64,000 nucleotides of DNA from Pseudomonas matsuisoli (GCF_014647635.1 NZ_BMPO01000009.1:124001-188000); one strand, 5' to 3'; positions 28,257-37,135 are shown, counted from the stretch's first letter. Numbers and translations are program-made. The notes: generated by a model from the sequence alone, not told the origin.

Positions 28257-28360
28257 TGCATGTCTGTATAAAAATGTGGGGCAAGGATCTTCGCCGATCC
28301 TCGATGCGAATTTAATGATTCGCCTGCTGACCACGACAACAATCGACCTAGGTTATCTTC

Positions 28361-29194
28361 ATGACCAGCACTCGCCCGTCCCCTCTCAGTGGGATCGATA
28401 CGCACGCGCACGTTTTTCGCCAAGATCTGCCCATGGTCGCGAATCGTCGCTACAGCCCGGATTACGACGCCTTGGTGGATGCCTATCTGGCGCATCTAGA
28501 CCGACACGGGCTTGCCCATGGTGTGCTCATCCAACCTAGCTTTCTCGGCACCGACAACAGCTTCATGCTCGATGCGCTGCGCCGTTATCCGCAGCGTTTA
28601 CGGGGCGTCGCGGTCGTAGATGCCAGCATCACCGATGCCCAACTGGATCGCCTGGGAGACGCTGGCGTGGTCGGCATTCGGCTGAACCTGATCGGCAAGA
28701 ACCTGCAGGACTACGCCGGGCCGGAATGGACCTCGCTGTTCAAGCGACTGGCCGAGCGCAAATGGCAGGTGGAGATTCAGCGCGGTATCGATGACCTCGC
28801 GTTGATCGTGCCGGCCATCCTGGCATGCGGTGTCGATGTCGTGATCGATCACTTCGGTCTACCCGCGGAGGGGATCGACACCAGCAAGCCCAACCACCAG
28901 ACCTTCCTGCACCTGCTGGCTGAGCCCAAAGTGTGGCTGAAACTGTCAGCGGCCTACCGCAGCGGTTCCGATTTCACAAAAGCCCAAACGCTATTGGAAC
29001 AGGTGCGTGAAGCGGCCGGCGACCTTAGTCATTTCCTGTGGGGCAGTGATTGGCCGCACACCCAATTCGAAGACCAGACAGGCTACGCCGATCAATTCGC
29101 CTTCATTGAAGCGTTGCTGCCAGACGCAGACGAACGCGCGCAGGTGCTGCTGGACAACCCATCGAAGCTCTTTGGCTTCCTGCCATCCCGCTAA
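28361..29194 (+). CDS. Amidohydrolase family protein (2-pyrone-4,6-dicarboxylate lactonase-like)
   Basis: The 277-residue protein has the TIM-barrel amidohydrolase signature: HAHV near residue 12, the barrel His in VVIDHFGLP (about 164), and the catalytic Asp in WGSDWPHT (about 231). The pattern fits the LigI/YcnL group that opens lactones, rather than the Zn-binding dihydroorotase type. It is the first gene of a GntR-controlled module and is followed 28 bp later by a carboxylate carrier, so a lactone or cyclic imide feeding a dicarboxylate is a fair guess. Confidence 0.82.
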   Translation: MTSTRPSPLSGIDTHAHVFRQDLPMVANRRYSPDYDALVDAYLAHLDRHGLAHGVLIQPSFLGTDNSFMLDALRRYPQRLRGVAVVDASITDAQLDRLGDAGVVGIRLNLIGKNLQDYAGPEWTSLFKRLAERKWQVEIQRGIDDLALIVPAILACGVDVVIDHFGLPAEGIDTSKPNHQTFLHLLAEPKVWLKLSAAYRSGSDFTKAQTLLEQVREAAGDLSHFLWGSDWPHTQFEDQTGYADQFAFIEALLPDADERAQVLLDNPSKLFGFLPSR

Positions 29195-29222
29195 TCAAGA
29201 ACAACAACAGGACACTTTCATC

Positions 29223-30524
29223 ATGATGAGCATGCTCGTCGTCGCGGCAATCGTCGCGGCCGTTGCCCTCGGCTACAAGACCAAGATCAACATTGGTCTT
29301 TTCGCGATCGCTTTCGCCTACCTCATCGGTTGCTTCGGCATGGGTTTGAGCCCCTCCGAAATCATCAACATGTGGCCGCTAAAGATCTTCTTCGTGATCT
29401 TTTCCGTCTGCCTGTTCTATAGCTTCGCCACCGTCAACGGCACGCTTGAAAAGCTGGCCGAGCACCTGATCTACCACTGCCGGACCGTGCCACAGCTGTT
29501 GCCGTTCGCCGTCTTTTTCGCCGCGACGGTTATTTCGGCGATGGGTGCCGGCTACTACACCGTGCTGGCATTCATGGCACCCATCACCCTGCTCCTTTGC
29601 CAACGTACCGGCATGAGCCTGATCGTCGGCGGTATGGCAGTGAACTACGGCGCACTGAGCGGAGCGAACTTCGTCTCTAGTCAGAGCGGCATCATTTTCC
29701 GTGGGCTGATGACCAATGCCGGTGTCTCGGATAACGATGCGTTCATCAACGCGTTCGGTATCTTCGTCAGTACGTTGGTCATTCCTCTCATCGTGATTGC
29801 CGCCTTCGTCTTTCTCGCCGGTCATGGCAAAGCGCTGAAGGCCTCAGCGTTCGCTGCAACGCGTCCGGAATCGCTGAACAGCCAACAAAAGACGACGCTT
29901 TGGTTGACGCTGACAATGATGGCGATCGTACTTGCCGCACCGGTGGCGCACATTGCGCTGCCAGACAACGCTACGATCACGTTCATCAATTCGAAGATGG
30001 ATATCGGCCTGATCGCGAGCATTTTCTCCGTCATCGCCCTGCTGCTTAAACTGGGCGATGAGCGCAAGGCCATGGCGTCAGTTCCTTGGGGCACGTTGAT
30101 CATGATTTGCGGCGTTGGCATGTTGATTTCGGTCGCCATCAAGGCCGGCACCATCGACATCCTCGCGTCTTGGATCGGCAGCAGCATTCCGCCTGTACTG
30201 GTACCGGTCGTGTTCGGCATCGTGGCGGCATTCATGTCGCTGTTCTCCAGCACACTGGGTGTCGTGACTCCCGCGCTCTTCCCGATGGTATTGCCGATCT
30301 CGACGTCGCTCGGCCTGGACCCGATGATCCTGTTCATCGCGATCGTCGCCGGTGCCCAAGCCACTTCGATTTCGCCGTTCTCGTCTGGCGGTAGCTTGAT
30401 CCTCGGTTCCTGCACCTCGGAGCAAAGCCGCTCGACGTTGTTCCCGCAATTGCTGTTCAAGGCCGCGCCGATCGGCTTCGTCGCCGCCTTGATATTCAAC
30501 CTGCTCCTGACGTTCGTGCTGTAA
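29223..30524 (+). CDS. Carboxylate transporter, MatC/SLC13-like permease
   Basis: The 433-residue protein has about ten to twelve membrane helices and starts like the dicarboxylate carrier MatC N-terminal family (KTKINIGLFAIAFAYLIG). A longer frame from 29007 is only out-of-register sequence over the amidohydrolase; the ATG at 29223, just after the amidohydrolase stop, gives the right N-terminus. The late SFSPFSSGGSLIL-type stretch (ISPFSSGGSLIL) matches the hairpin with a conserved Ser-rich motif of ion-transporter superfamily carriers. It probably imports a di- or hydroxycarboxylate used by the neighbouring hydrolases. Confidence 0.82.
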   Translation: MMSMLVVAAIVAAVALGYKTKINIGLFAIAFAYLIGCFGMGLSPSEIINMWPLKIFFVIFSVCLFYSFATVNGTLEKLAEHLIYHCRTVPQLLPFAVFFAATVISAMGAGYYTVLAFMAPITLLLCQRTGMSLIVGGMAVNYGALSGANFVSSQSGIIFRGLMTNAGVSDNDAFINAFGIFVSTLVIPLIVIAAFVFLAGHGKALKASAFAATRPESLNSQQKTTLWLTLTMMAIVLAAPVAHIALPDNATITFINSKMDIGLIASIFSVIALLLKLGDERKAMASVPWGTLIMICGVGMLISVAIKAGTIDILASWIGSSIPPVLVPVVFGIVAAFMSLFSSTLGVVTPALFPMVLPISTSLGLDPMILFIAIVAGAQATSISPFSSGGSLILGSCTSEQSRSTLFPQLLFKAAPIGFVAALIFNLLLTFVL

Positions 30525-30530
30525 CGCCAC

Positions 30531-30563
30531 AAAAAGGGTTCCCGGCCAACGGGAACCCTTTTT
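30531..30563 (+). terminator. Rho-independent terminator after the MatC-like gene
   Basis: A 13-bp perfect stem (AAAAAGGGTTCCC with GGGAACCCTTTTT) around a 7-nt loop starts 7 bp after the stop codon. The A and T runs at both feet let it work in either direction. Confidence 0.92.
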
Positions 30564-30746
30564 ACGGTGATTGTTCCCCTCTCCAAATCCGATGCCGTCA
30601 TCAGACAACCGCGTGATCTTAATAACCCCCACTCCTTGAAAAGCGCGTCTTCGACCTATTCCCGCGCACACACACTTTTCAAGTCGTCGTACATCTTGTA
30701 GCGTTCGTTTCCCGCTATATGAATAAAAACAACAAGAGGAAACGCA

Positions 30747-31838
30747 ATGCACGATGAACAGCACACCCAGTCCGCATCCCGCCGCCGCTTCCTGAAGCAG
30801 TCGATGGTGTATTCCACCGCGATCGCTGCGAGCTCTCTTCTTCCTTCGTTGGCCCGCGCCGTCGAACCCATCAATACCCGCTACCCTGATCCGTCCGTAG
30901 AGATTCTCGATGACAGCTTTCTCGAGCTGCGCCTGTTCAACGCCAGCGTCGAGAAGATCGCGAGCGGTCTGCGTTGGGCCGAAGGCCCGGTATGGTTTGG
31001 TGACGGCAACTATCTATTGCTCAGCGATATTCCGAACAACCGGATCGTTCGCTGGGACGAGATCAGCCAAACGATGGGTGTGTACCGAGAACACTCCAAC
31101 TTTTCGAATGGCCTGGCGCGGGATTGGCAAGGCCGCCTCATCGCGTGCGAAGGCTCGACGACTCAGGGAATGGGCAGGCGCATCACCCGAACCGAGCATG
31201 ATGGGCGGATTACCGTTTTGGCGGATAATTTCGAGGGCAAGCGCTTCAATTCGCCCAACGATGTCGTGGTGAAGCGCGATGGCTCGGTGTGGTTTACCGA
31301 TCCCCCCTTCCAAGCCGGCGGGCACTATGAAGGCTACAAGATCCAGACCGAACTGCCCCACGGCGTCTACCGTATCGACGGAGAAACCCTAAAGGTTTCA
31401 CGCGTCATCGATAACATCGCAGGTCCAAATGGATTGTGCTTTTCGCCAGACGAGAAGACGCTGCACGTCGTCGAGGGCCGCGCCAAACCCAATCGTCTCG
31501 TATGGGCCTACGGCGTAAACGACGACGGCACGCTTGGCGAACGCAAGCAACACATCGAAGCGACCGGATTCGGTGGGCTGGACGGTATCAAGTGCGATGA
31601 GTTCGGGAATCTGTGGTGCGGATGGGGCAGCTCGGGCTCGCCCGAGGCAAAGCCTGAAGAGCTGGATGGCGTACGGATCTTCAATACCCAAGGCAAGGCG
31701 ATCGGGCATATTCACCTACCGGAGCGCTGCGCGAACCTGTGCTTCGGTGGCCCGCAAGGCAACCGCCTGTTCATGGCTAGCAGTCATTCGCTCTACTCGA
31801 TCTTCGTAGCGCCTCGCGGCGCTATCTTCGTGAATTGA
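30747..31838 (+). CDS. Tat-exported SMP-30/gluconolactonase-family hydrolase
   Basis: The 363-residue protein begins with a twin-arginine signal (SRRRFLKQ at residues 11-18, then a hydrophobic stretch ending SLARA near residue 40). The mature part is a six-bladed beta-propeller of the gluconolactonase type with the metal-site Glu in RWAEGPVWF, the Asn of the NSPNDVVVK and GPNGLCFSPD segments, and a GLDGIKCDEFGNLW blade. It hydrolyses a lactone in the periplasm with a divalent metal ion. It follows the MatC-like gene beyond a terminator, so it has its own promoter but probably belongs to the same lactone pathway. Confidence 0.88.
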   Translation: MHDEQHTQSASRRRFLKQSMVYSTAIAASSLLPSLARAVEPINTRYPDPSVEILDDSFLELRLFNASVEKIASGLRWAEGPVWFGDGNYLLLSDIPNNRIVRWDEISQTMGVYREHSNFSNGLARDWQGRLIACEGSTTQGMGRRITRTEHDGRITVLADNFEGKRFNSPNDVVVKRDGSVWFTDPPFQAGGHYEGYKIQTELPHGVYRIDGETLKVSRVIDNIAGPNGLCFSPDEKTLHVVEGRAKPNRLVWAYGVNDDGTLGERKQHIEATGFGGLDGIKCDEFGNLWCGWGSSGSPEAKPEELDGVRIFNTQGKAIGHIHLPERCANLCFGGPQGNRLFMASSHSLYSIFVAPRGAIFVN

Positions 31839-31844
31839 AACTGA

Positions 31845-31875
31845 CCTCTACGCCATGAGTGCTCTGGCGTAGAGG
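31845..31875 (+). terminator. Terminator-like hairpin after the lactonase gene
   Basis: An 11-bp perfect stem (CCTCTACGCCA with TGGCGTAGAGG) encloses a 9-nt loop 6 bp after the stop codon. The T-run is weak. Confidence 0.6.
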
Positions 31876-31974
31876 ATTCACCTTTCGGACTCAGCACCGC
31901 GGTAACGCGCGGTGATGCTGGACCATTGGGCGTCTCCACGGCAGAACATGGGAGCCTACCTGAAGGGCAGACGC

Positions 31975-32106
31975 TCAGCCGATCGGCTTGATCATGATCA
32001 ACAGGAACCCTACCGCGATACCCGCGGCCGCGATGGCCCAACCGATTCGGTGCGCCTGGTTCTTCTGCGCCTGGCGAACGGGGTCAACGGTTTTTTTCTT
32101 TCTCAC
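31975..32106 (-). CDS. Small single-pass membrane protein
   Basis: The 43-residue protein begins at GTG with AGGA about 9 nt upstream. It has a basic N-terminal half (RKKKTVDPVRQAQKNQAHR) and one C-terminal membrane helix (GWAIAAAGIAVGFLLIMIKPIG). The positive-inside rule places the N-terminus in the cytoplasm. I do not recognise a named family. It stands between the lactonase and MdaB-like genes. The longer frame from 32166 lacks a ribosome-binding site. Confidence 0.65.
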   Translation of the reverse strand: MRKKKTVDPVRQAQKNQAHRIGWAIAAAGIAVGFLLIMIKPIG

Positions 32107-32342
32107 GACGCTAGTTCCTGCTGAGCGATAGCCCACGTGCAGTGGGCGGAATTGGCCTGAAGCCAACGTCTACATCGTCGTCGGCACGAGGGGCGCAGTG
32201 TTCCACTCCCCTGTTCAAAAGCCAACAGCTACCGAACGCGTCGTACGCATAATTGCCTTCAATGCAAATATATTTTGTCGAGTGTCTTCTTTTTGCACGA
32301 ATGACAGGGCGTTAGCATTGCGTCATCAAATTTGGAGGTGTC

Positions 32343-32927
32343 ATGCAAAACATCCTACTGCTGAACGGTGCGAAAACCTTCGCCCATTCCCAAGGGCGCT
32401 TTAACCATACGCTGCACGACGAAGCCGTTGCGTTCTTCGATCGTGAGCAGTTCGAGGTGCAGACAACGGATATCGATGCAGGCTACGAACCGGCCGTAGA
32501 GGTCGAAAAGTTTCTGTGGGCCGATGCCGTCATCTATCAAATGCCAGGTTGGTGGATGGGTGCACCATGGACCGTCAAGCGCTACGTCGACGAAGTCTTC
32601 ACTGAAGGGCATGGCCGTCTATACGCAAACGACGGCCGGACCCGATCTGATCCATCACGCCGTTACGGCAGTGGCGGCTTGATTCATGGCAAGCGCTACA
32701 TGCTTTCATTGACCTGGAATGCCCCCGTTTCCGCCTTCGAAGATCCCGAAGATTTCTTTGAAGGCGAAGGTGTCGATGCCGTTTATTTTCCATTTCACAA
32801 GGCACACCAGTTCCTTGGTATGGAAGCGCTTCCCACTTTCCTGTGTAACGATGTAATCAAGGCGCCGAACATCGAGGCGGATATCGCCCGTTACCAAGCA
32901 CACCTCAAGACTGTATTCGGCCGCTAG
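32343..32927 (+). CDS. NAD(P)H-dependent quinone oxidoreductase, MdaB-like flavodoxin-fold protein
   Basis: The 194-residue protein has the MdaB features: NILLLNGAKTFAHSQG at the start, the flavin-binding MPGWWMGAPWTVKRYVDEVF segment (about residues 65-84) and the SLTWNAPVSAFEDP block. MdaB reduces quinones by two electrons and protects from oxidative stress. The start has GGAGG 4 nt upstream. It is a single gene preceded by an AT-rich gap that probably contains its promoter. Confidence 0.9.
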   Translation: MQNILLLNGAKTFAHSQGRFNHTLHDEAVAFFDREQFEVQTTDIDAGYEPAVEVEKFLWADAVIYQMPGWWMGAPWTVKRYVDEVFTEGHGRLYANDGRTRSDPSRRYGSGGLIHGKRYMLSLTWNAPVSAFEDPEDFFEGEGVDAVYFPFHKAHQFLGMEALPTFLCNDVIKAPNIEADIARYQAHLKTVFGR

Positions 32928-33315
32928 ACATGTTGATCCATCCGGCAGGTAGCAAACGCCGTTACCTGCCGGCTTGCGCTGACAAATTCATCTCGATCTC
33001 CCTCTTCCGCTGGCGCTGCGACTTAATCTATTGGTGAACAGCGTCGTCTCCCACAGCGGCAAGCTGTTGTTGCGGACCGGACAGCGGCGCTAAGCGCGAT
33101 CCTATCCGCCTCCGCGTAAGCGTGGGCACTCTTAAGTTCCCACATCACACCCGCACAGCGCTGACCCGCCCGCTCAACTATCCTCCCTCGCACGCCCCAT
33201 GATGGCCAACAGCTGTTAGTCTGCGGTGCGAAACGCACGTAACACGCGCTCACTTACGGTACCGATCCCGCCATGACGCTCGGATGCCGGGGCCTATAAA
33301 CGACAGGAGCCCGTA
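32928..33315. other. Intergenic region with no visible feature
   Basis: These 388 bp lie between the MdaB-like and GNAT genes. The only open frames are short, without ribosome-binding sites or recognisable protein. A small inverted sequence (GGCAGGTAGC...GTTACCTGCC, 32944-32970) just after the MdaB-like stop may end that transcript. I see nothing else. Confidence 0.5.
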
Positions 33316-33966
33316 ATGCTCGTCCACCCTGTGCCCGTACTGTCGACCTCGCGGCTACTGCTCAAACCGCTGGAGTTAGCAGACGCCCAGGCGCTTCAGG
33401 AAACCTTTCCACGCTGGGAGATTGTGCGATACCTGAACGCGCACGTTCCCTGGCCCTACCCGTCCGACGGGGCGCTGCGGCACCTGACAGACAGCGTACT
33501 TCCTGCCATCGACGCCGGAACGGAATGGCATTGGTCACTACGCCTTCACACCGCGCCTGCCCGTCTAATCGGCGTCGTCAGCCTGTTCGATACGCCTGGT
33601 AATAACCGCGGGCTGTGGTTAGCGCCGGAGTGGCAGAAGCGTGGTTTGATGGGCGAGGCCTGCCAGTGCATCAATCGGTACTGGTTCGAAACGCTTGGCC
33701 GTCCCGTCATGCAGGTACCCAAGGCGATCGCCAACCGTGGCTCTTGCCGTTTGTCGGTGCGTGAAGGCATGCACATTGTTGAAACGACATTCAGCGAATA
33801 TGTGTCCGGCCGCCTTGAAACGCAGGTCTGGCAGCTCACGCGCGAACAGTGGATGGCGAATACGGGAATCTTGTCAGGTCCTGTGGAGGCTACGCCGTAC
33901 ACGCATGAGCGCCACGATGATGAGCAACGCGGACATCCAGGGCGAGTCATTGGCCGAGAGCTTTAG
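33316..33966 (+). CDS. GNAT-family N-acetyltransferase (RimJ-like)
   Basis: The 216-residue protein begins LSTSRLLLKPLELADAQAL, the first strand of RimJ/RimL-type acetyltransferases, and contains a GLWLAPEWQKRGLMGEA segment (about residues 96-112) for the acetyl-CoA pyrophosphate loop. Arg/Gln at the RGLMGEA site fits the Q/RxxGxG/A pattern. The last about 40 residues extend beyond the usual domain. The acceptor could be a protein N-terminus or a small molecule. AGGAG precedes the start. Confidence 0.82.
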   Translation: MLVHPVPVLSTSRLLLKPLELADAQALQETFPRWEIVRYLNAHVPWPYPSDGALRHLTDSVLPAIDAGTEWHWSLRLHTAPARLIGVVSLFDTPGNNRGLWLAPEWQKRGLMGEACQCINRYWFETLGRPVMQVPKAIANRGSCRLSVREGMHIVETTFSEYVSGRLETQVWQLTREQWMANTGILSGPVEATPYTHERHDDEQRGHPGRVIGREL

Positions 33967-34002
33967 CGGCTGTTACCTAGATTGATGACGCAGGGGAGCG
34001 TT

Positions 34003-34263
34003 ATGGTTTTTTCGAAGGATCCGTTCGCGGTGACTCGCGACGGACAGGTCCCGTTATACCGGCGGCTATGGTTCGTGCTTTGCACGTTACCGCTCTGCGC
34101 GCCTCTGACGATACTCATCGCGATTACGGGTGGAATCTACATGCGCAAGAATGGCGAGCTTCATCGCGTGGACGACGATACCGCCTGGTATCTGGCACTC
34201 GTCGCGTTCAGCTTGTTGATATTCCTCGCGTTGAACATGCAGGTCGGTGCGATAGAGGTGTGA
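34003..34263 (+). CDS. Small inner-membrane protein, two helices
   Basis: The 86-residue protein has two predicted membrane helices (about residues 24-48 and 62-80) joined by a short charged loop MRKNGELHRVDDD. I use the ATG at 34003, with GGGGAG 5 nt upstream, over ATG codons 18-21 nt earlier. No family is recognised. It lies 36 bp after the GNAT gene and may be cotranscribed with it. Confidence 0.65.
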   Translation: MVFSKDPFAVTRDGQVPLYRRLWFVLCTLPLCAPLTILIAITGGIYMRKNGELHRVDDDTAWYLALVAFSLLIFLALNMQVGAIEV

Positions 34264-34371
34264 GCGGGTTTTGCGTCTAGACGCTGGACCGCCGGAAAGC
34301 GGCGCATCTTGGGGATAGCCTCTCGCTACCGTCGCGGTTACGCTGCAACCCCTTGCTACCAGTGAACCGCT

Positions 34372-35028
34372 ATGAACGGCCCCATTGCCTACCTGATCCG
34401 CTACCCTTCGGCAAACCTGCTGTTCATCCAGTTACTGGGCATCGTCCTCTACCCTTTTGTTGAACATCTCCAGCACGGGCGCGCCATCGTTGGCGCCTTC
34501 GGTATCGTGGTGCTCGCAACCGCGCTGCGCATGGTGCGGCAAAGCCCAACCATCCACTGGGCGGCCTTTATCCATGCGGCGCTGATTTTGATCCTGACCA
34601 TTGCCGCCGAAACGCACCCAAGCCGGACCATCACCCTGATGCTTCACGCGCTCAGTTCGCTGTTTTACTTCTACGCAGCGGCCAGCCTGATCGCCTACAT
34701 GATGGAAGACATGCGCGCGACGACTGACGAACTGTTCGCGGTCGGTGCAACCTTCACGTTATTGGCTTGGGCATTCGCGCACACCTATGCCGCCTGCCAG
34801 ATCATGGTGCCGCAGAGCTTCACTGCCGCGCTGAACCCTGATCAGCCGCGCAGCTGGATGGAGCTGCTGTTCCTGAGCTTTACGACTCTCTCGGGAGTAG
34901 GTCTAAGTGACGTGATGCCATTACAGCCGGTCGCACGTTCGATCGTGATGCTCGAGGAATTTGCAGGCGTGATGTACGTGGCGCTCGTCGTCACCCGCCT
35001 AGTCACGCTCACCGCTAGACAGCGTTGA
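34372..35028 (+). CDS. Ion-channel-like membrane protein (Ion_trans_2 type) with unusual filter
   Basis: The 218-residue protein has several N-terminal membrane helices and a C-terminal pore module: outer helix, pore loop, inner helix. The pore loop reads FTTLSGVGLSD at residues 170-180 and is followed by VMPLQPVARSIVMLEEFAGVMY, which matches bacterial K+ channel proteins of this layout. In those the loop normally reads T-x-G-Y-G-D, so the filter Tyr and second Gly are Leu and Ser here. K+ selectivity is therefore doubtful. It overlaps the convergent LysR gene by 14 bp at its 3' end. Confidence 0.75.
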   Translation: MNGPIAYLIRYPSANLLFIQLLGIVLYPFVEHLQHGRAIVGAFGIVVLATALRMVRQSPTIHWAAFIHAALILILTIAAETHPSRTITLMLHALSSLFYFYAAASLIAYMMEDMRATTDELFAVGATFTLLAWAFAHTYAACQIMVPQSFTAALNPDQPRSWMELLFLSFTTLSGVGLSDVMPLQPVARSIVMLEEFAGVMYVALVVTRLVTLTARQR

Positions 35029-35950
35029 GCCGCTCTTGATCCCAATAGGGTTGGCTTCCCACCCGCTCGCGAATGTAGTCGATGAAAAGCGACACCTTCG
35101 GTGATCGCAACCGGCTGCTGGGAAAGACCAGGTGAATGGCCGTTCGTGTCGGCTCGATGCTCGCTTCCCAGTTATCGAGTACCGTACATAGGCGTCCGGC
35201 CGCCAGCTCTTCGTGCACAAGCCACGTAGGAAACAACATCAGGCCACGGTCAAGCAGGCCTACGGCCAATAACGCGTCGGCGTCATTGCAGTAGAGATCA
35301 CCGGCCACTGCCAGCTCATGCCAGTCACGCTCCTGTGCTCCACGAAAGTACCAGTACTGCAACCCTCGAGCGCCGCGGTAGACGAGGCAGTTGTGGTCCT
35401 TGAGCGCGTCCGGTGACGACGGTACGCCCGCGCGCTGCAGATAGGCGGGTGTCGCACACACGACAAACCGCATCGGCGCCAACTCGCGTGCAACGAGATT
35501 CGAATCCGAAAGGCTGCCAATGCGAAAGGTCACGTCCGTCCCGCCTTGCACCGGATCACCGTAGGCATCCGATAGCGTCAGTTCCACCCGCAATGCCGGG
35601 TAAGCCGCCTGAAATTCGCTCAGCAGCGGTACGATGTGGCGCCGCCCAAACGCCACGGGGCCGTTAATTTTGAGTATCCCTGCTGGCGACGCTCCCACGC
35701 TGGTGAGCGCTTCAGTCGCCTGATCGAGCCGGTTGAGAATATCCCGCACCTGCTCATGGAACTGGCGACCATCCTCGGTCAGCGTCACGGCGCGTGTGTG
35801 TCGAAACAACAGCCGCTGGCCCATTTCCTCTTCCAGCGCTCCTATCTGCCGCGACACGGTGGAGACCGCGAGGCGAAAATGCGTCGCTGCTGCCGTGAAG
35901 CTCCCGGTGTCGGCGATGTGGTCGAACAAACGTAGTGCTAGCAGTTCCAT
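35015..35950 (-). CDS. LysR-family transcriptional regulator
   Basis: The 311-residue protein has an N-terminal HTH (about residues 4-62, DTGSFTAAATHFRLAVSTVSRQIG) and a CrgA-like effector domain with PVAFGRRHIVPLLSEFQ. It is divergent from the PRISE-type reductase gene with 97 bp between start codons, and should regulate that gene. The effector is unknown but may be the enone or terpenoid-like substrate of the reductase. Confidence 0.9.
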   Translation of the reverse strand: MELLALRLFDHIADTGSFTAAATHFRLAVSTVSRQIGALEEEMGQRLLFRHTRAVTLTEDGRQFHEQVRDILNRLDQATEALTSVGASPAGILKINGPVAFGRRHIVPLLSEFQAAYPALRVELTLSDAYGDPVQGGTDVTFRIGSLSDSNLVARELAPMRFVVCATPAYLQRAGVPSSPDALKDHNCLVYRGARGLQYWYFRGAQERDWHELAVAGDLYCNDADALLAVGLLDRGLMLFPTWLVHEELAAGRLCTVLDNWEASIEPTRTAIHLVFPSSRLRSPKVSLFIDYIRERVGSQPYWDQERLNAV

Positions 35951-36047
35951 GTTGCGCTCACGGCAATAATGTTTTGCGGGTATGCCGATTGTGACAATAA
36001 AGCGAGGCTCTTACGCTAGTCCCCACTTCTACATTTGGAGCCCTATC

Positions 36048-37112
36048 ATGCGTAAAGGCGTTGCACTCGTCGTGGGCGCTACCGGGATCACCGGCAGCAA
36101 TCTTTCCAATCAGCTCATTGCCAATGGCTGGACCGTGTACGGGTTATCACGACGGCCTGCCACCGAAGCATCGTACATTCCGGTAGCAGCGGATTTGTTC
36201 GATGCACGATCGCTGGAAAGCGCGCTTTCCGGACTGCCCGTTACGCATGTGTTCTTCTGCACGTGGACCCGACGCGACACCGAGCAGGAAAACGTGGAAG
36301 CGAACAGCACGATGATGCGCAACCTGTTTTCCGCGCTTACCGATGCGCCGCTGGTGCATGCCACCCTCGTCACGGGGACCAAGCACTATCTAGGGTCCTT
36401 CGAGAATTACGGCAGTGGCCAGGCAGAAACGCCTTTCCGTGAGAGCGAACCTCGCCAGCCGGGTGCTAACTTCTACTACAGCCTCGAAGACATTCTGTAT
36501 GGGATCGCCGAGCAGCGCGGCCTGAACTGGAGCGTTCATCGCCCACATACGGTCATTGGCCACGCCCGCGGTAATGCGATGAACATCGGTGTGACGCTTG
36601 GCGTCTACGCATCGTTGTGCAAGGCCGCTGGCGAGCCGTTCGTGTTTCCCGGTTCACGGCTCCAATGGAATGCGCTGACCGACATGACCGATGCGACGTT
36701 ACTTGCCCGCCAGATCGAATGGGCTGCGACCGCTCCCGGTGCTGCCAATCAGGCGTTCAATACGGTAAACGGCGACACCTTCCGCTGGCGTTGGATGTGG
36801 GACGAAATCGCTCAGTTCTTCGGCATCGAAAACGGCGGTTGCCCGGAAGAGCCTGCGCCTCTCGATGCCCGCATGACCGATGCGAAAACACGCTGGGCGA
36901 GCCTGGCGAAGGCGCACGGTCTAGTAGAGAGTGATGTCGATAAGCTGGTGTCCTGGTGGCACACCGACGCGGACCTCGGACGCGAGCTTGAGTGCGTCAA
37001 TGACATGAACAAGAGCCGCGATTTCGGCTTCCAGGTCACGCAAGATACGCGAGCGGCGCTGCTCGATCTCTTTACTCGCCTGCAAGCGGAAAAGGTACTG
37101 CCCCGCTTCTGA
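36048..37112 (+). CDS. PRISE-family enone reductase (progesterone 5-beta-reductase/iridoid synthase-like SDR)
   Basis: The 354-residue protein is an extended short-chain dehydrogenase with the NADPH motif GATGITGSNLSNQL near its start. It has the two hallmarks of PRISE enzymes: catalytic Lys in GTKHYLG (Lys112) and Tyr in the NFYYSLEDILYG motif (Tyr144), 32 residues apart as in plant progesterone 5-beta-reductase (Lys147/Tyr179). PRISE enzymes reduce activated C=C bonds (1,4-enones, 8-oxogeranial) with NADPH. I choose the ATG at 36048 because the 22 codons before it look non-coding. It is divergent from a LysR gene. Confidence 0.85.
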   Translation: MRKGVALVVGATGITGSNLSNQLIANGWTVYGLSRRPATEASYIPVAADLFDARSLESALSGLPVTHVFFCTWTRRDTEQENVEANSTMMRNLFSALTDAPLVHATLVTGTKHYLGSFENYGSGQAETPFRESEPRQPGANFYYSLEDILYGIAEQRGLNWSVHRPHTVIGHARGNAMNIGVTLGVYASLCKAAGEPFVFPGSRLQWNALTDMTDATLLARQIEWAATAPGAANQAFNTVNGDTFRWRWMWDEIAQFFGIENGGCPEEPAPLDARMTDAKTRWASLAKAHGLVESDVDKLVSWWHTDADLGRELECVNDMNKSRDFGFQVTQDTRAALLDLFTRLQAEKVLPRF

Positions 37113-37135
37113 CCGGTCAGCCGGGCTGACATACA

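Noticed and set aside
29007-29222. N-terminal extension of the MatC-like carrier
   Set aside because: It overlaps the end of the amidohydrolase in another frame and lacks membrane helices; the ATG at 29223 is well placed.
33023-33253. 76-codon minus-strand frame in the gap before the GNAT gene
   Set aside because: No ribosome-binding site, no hydrophobic helix and no recognisable sequence.
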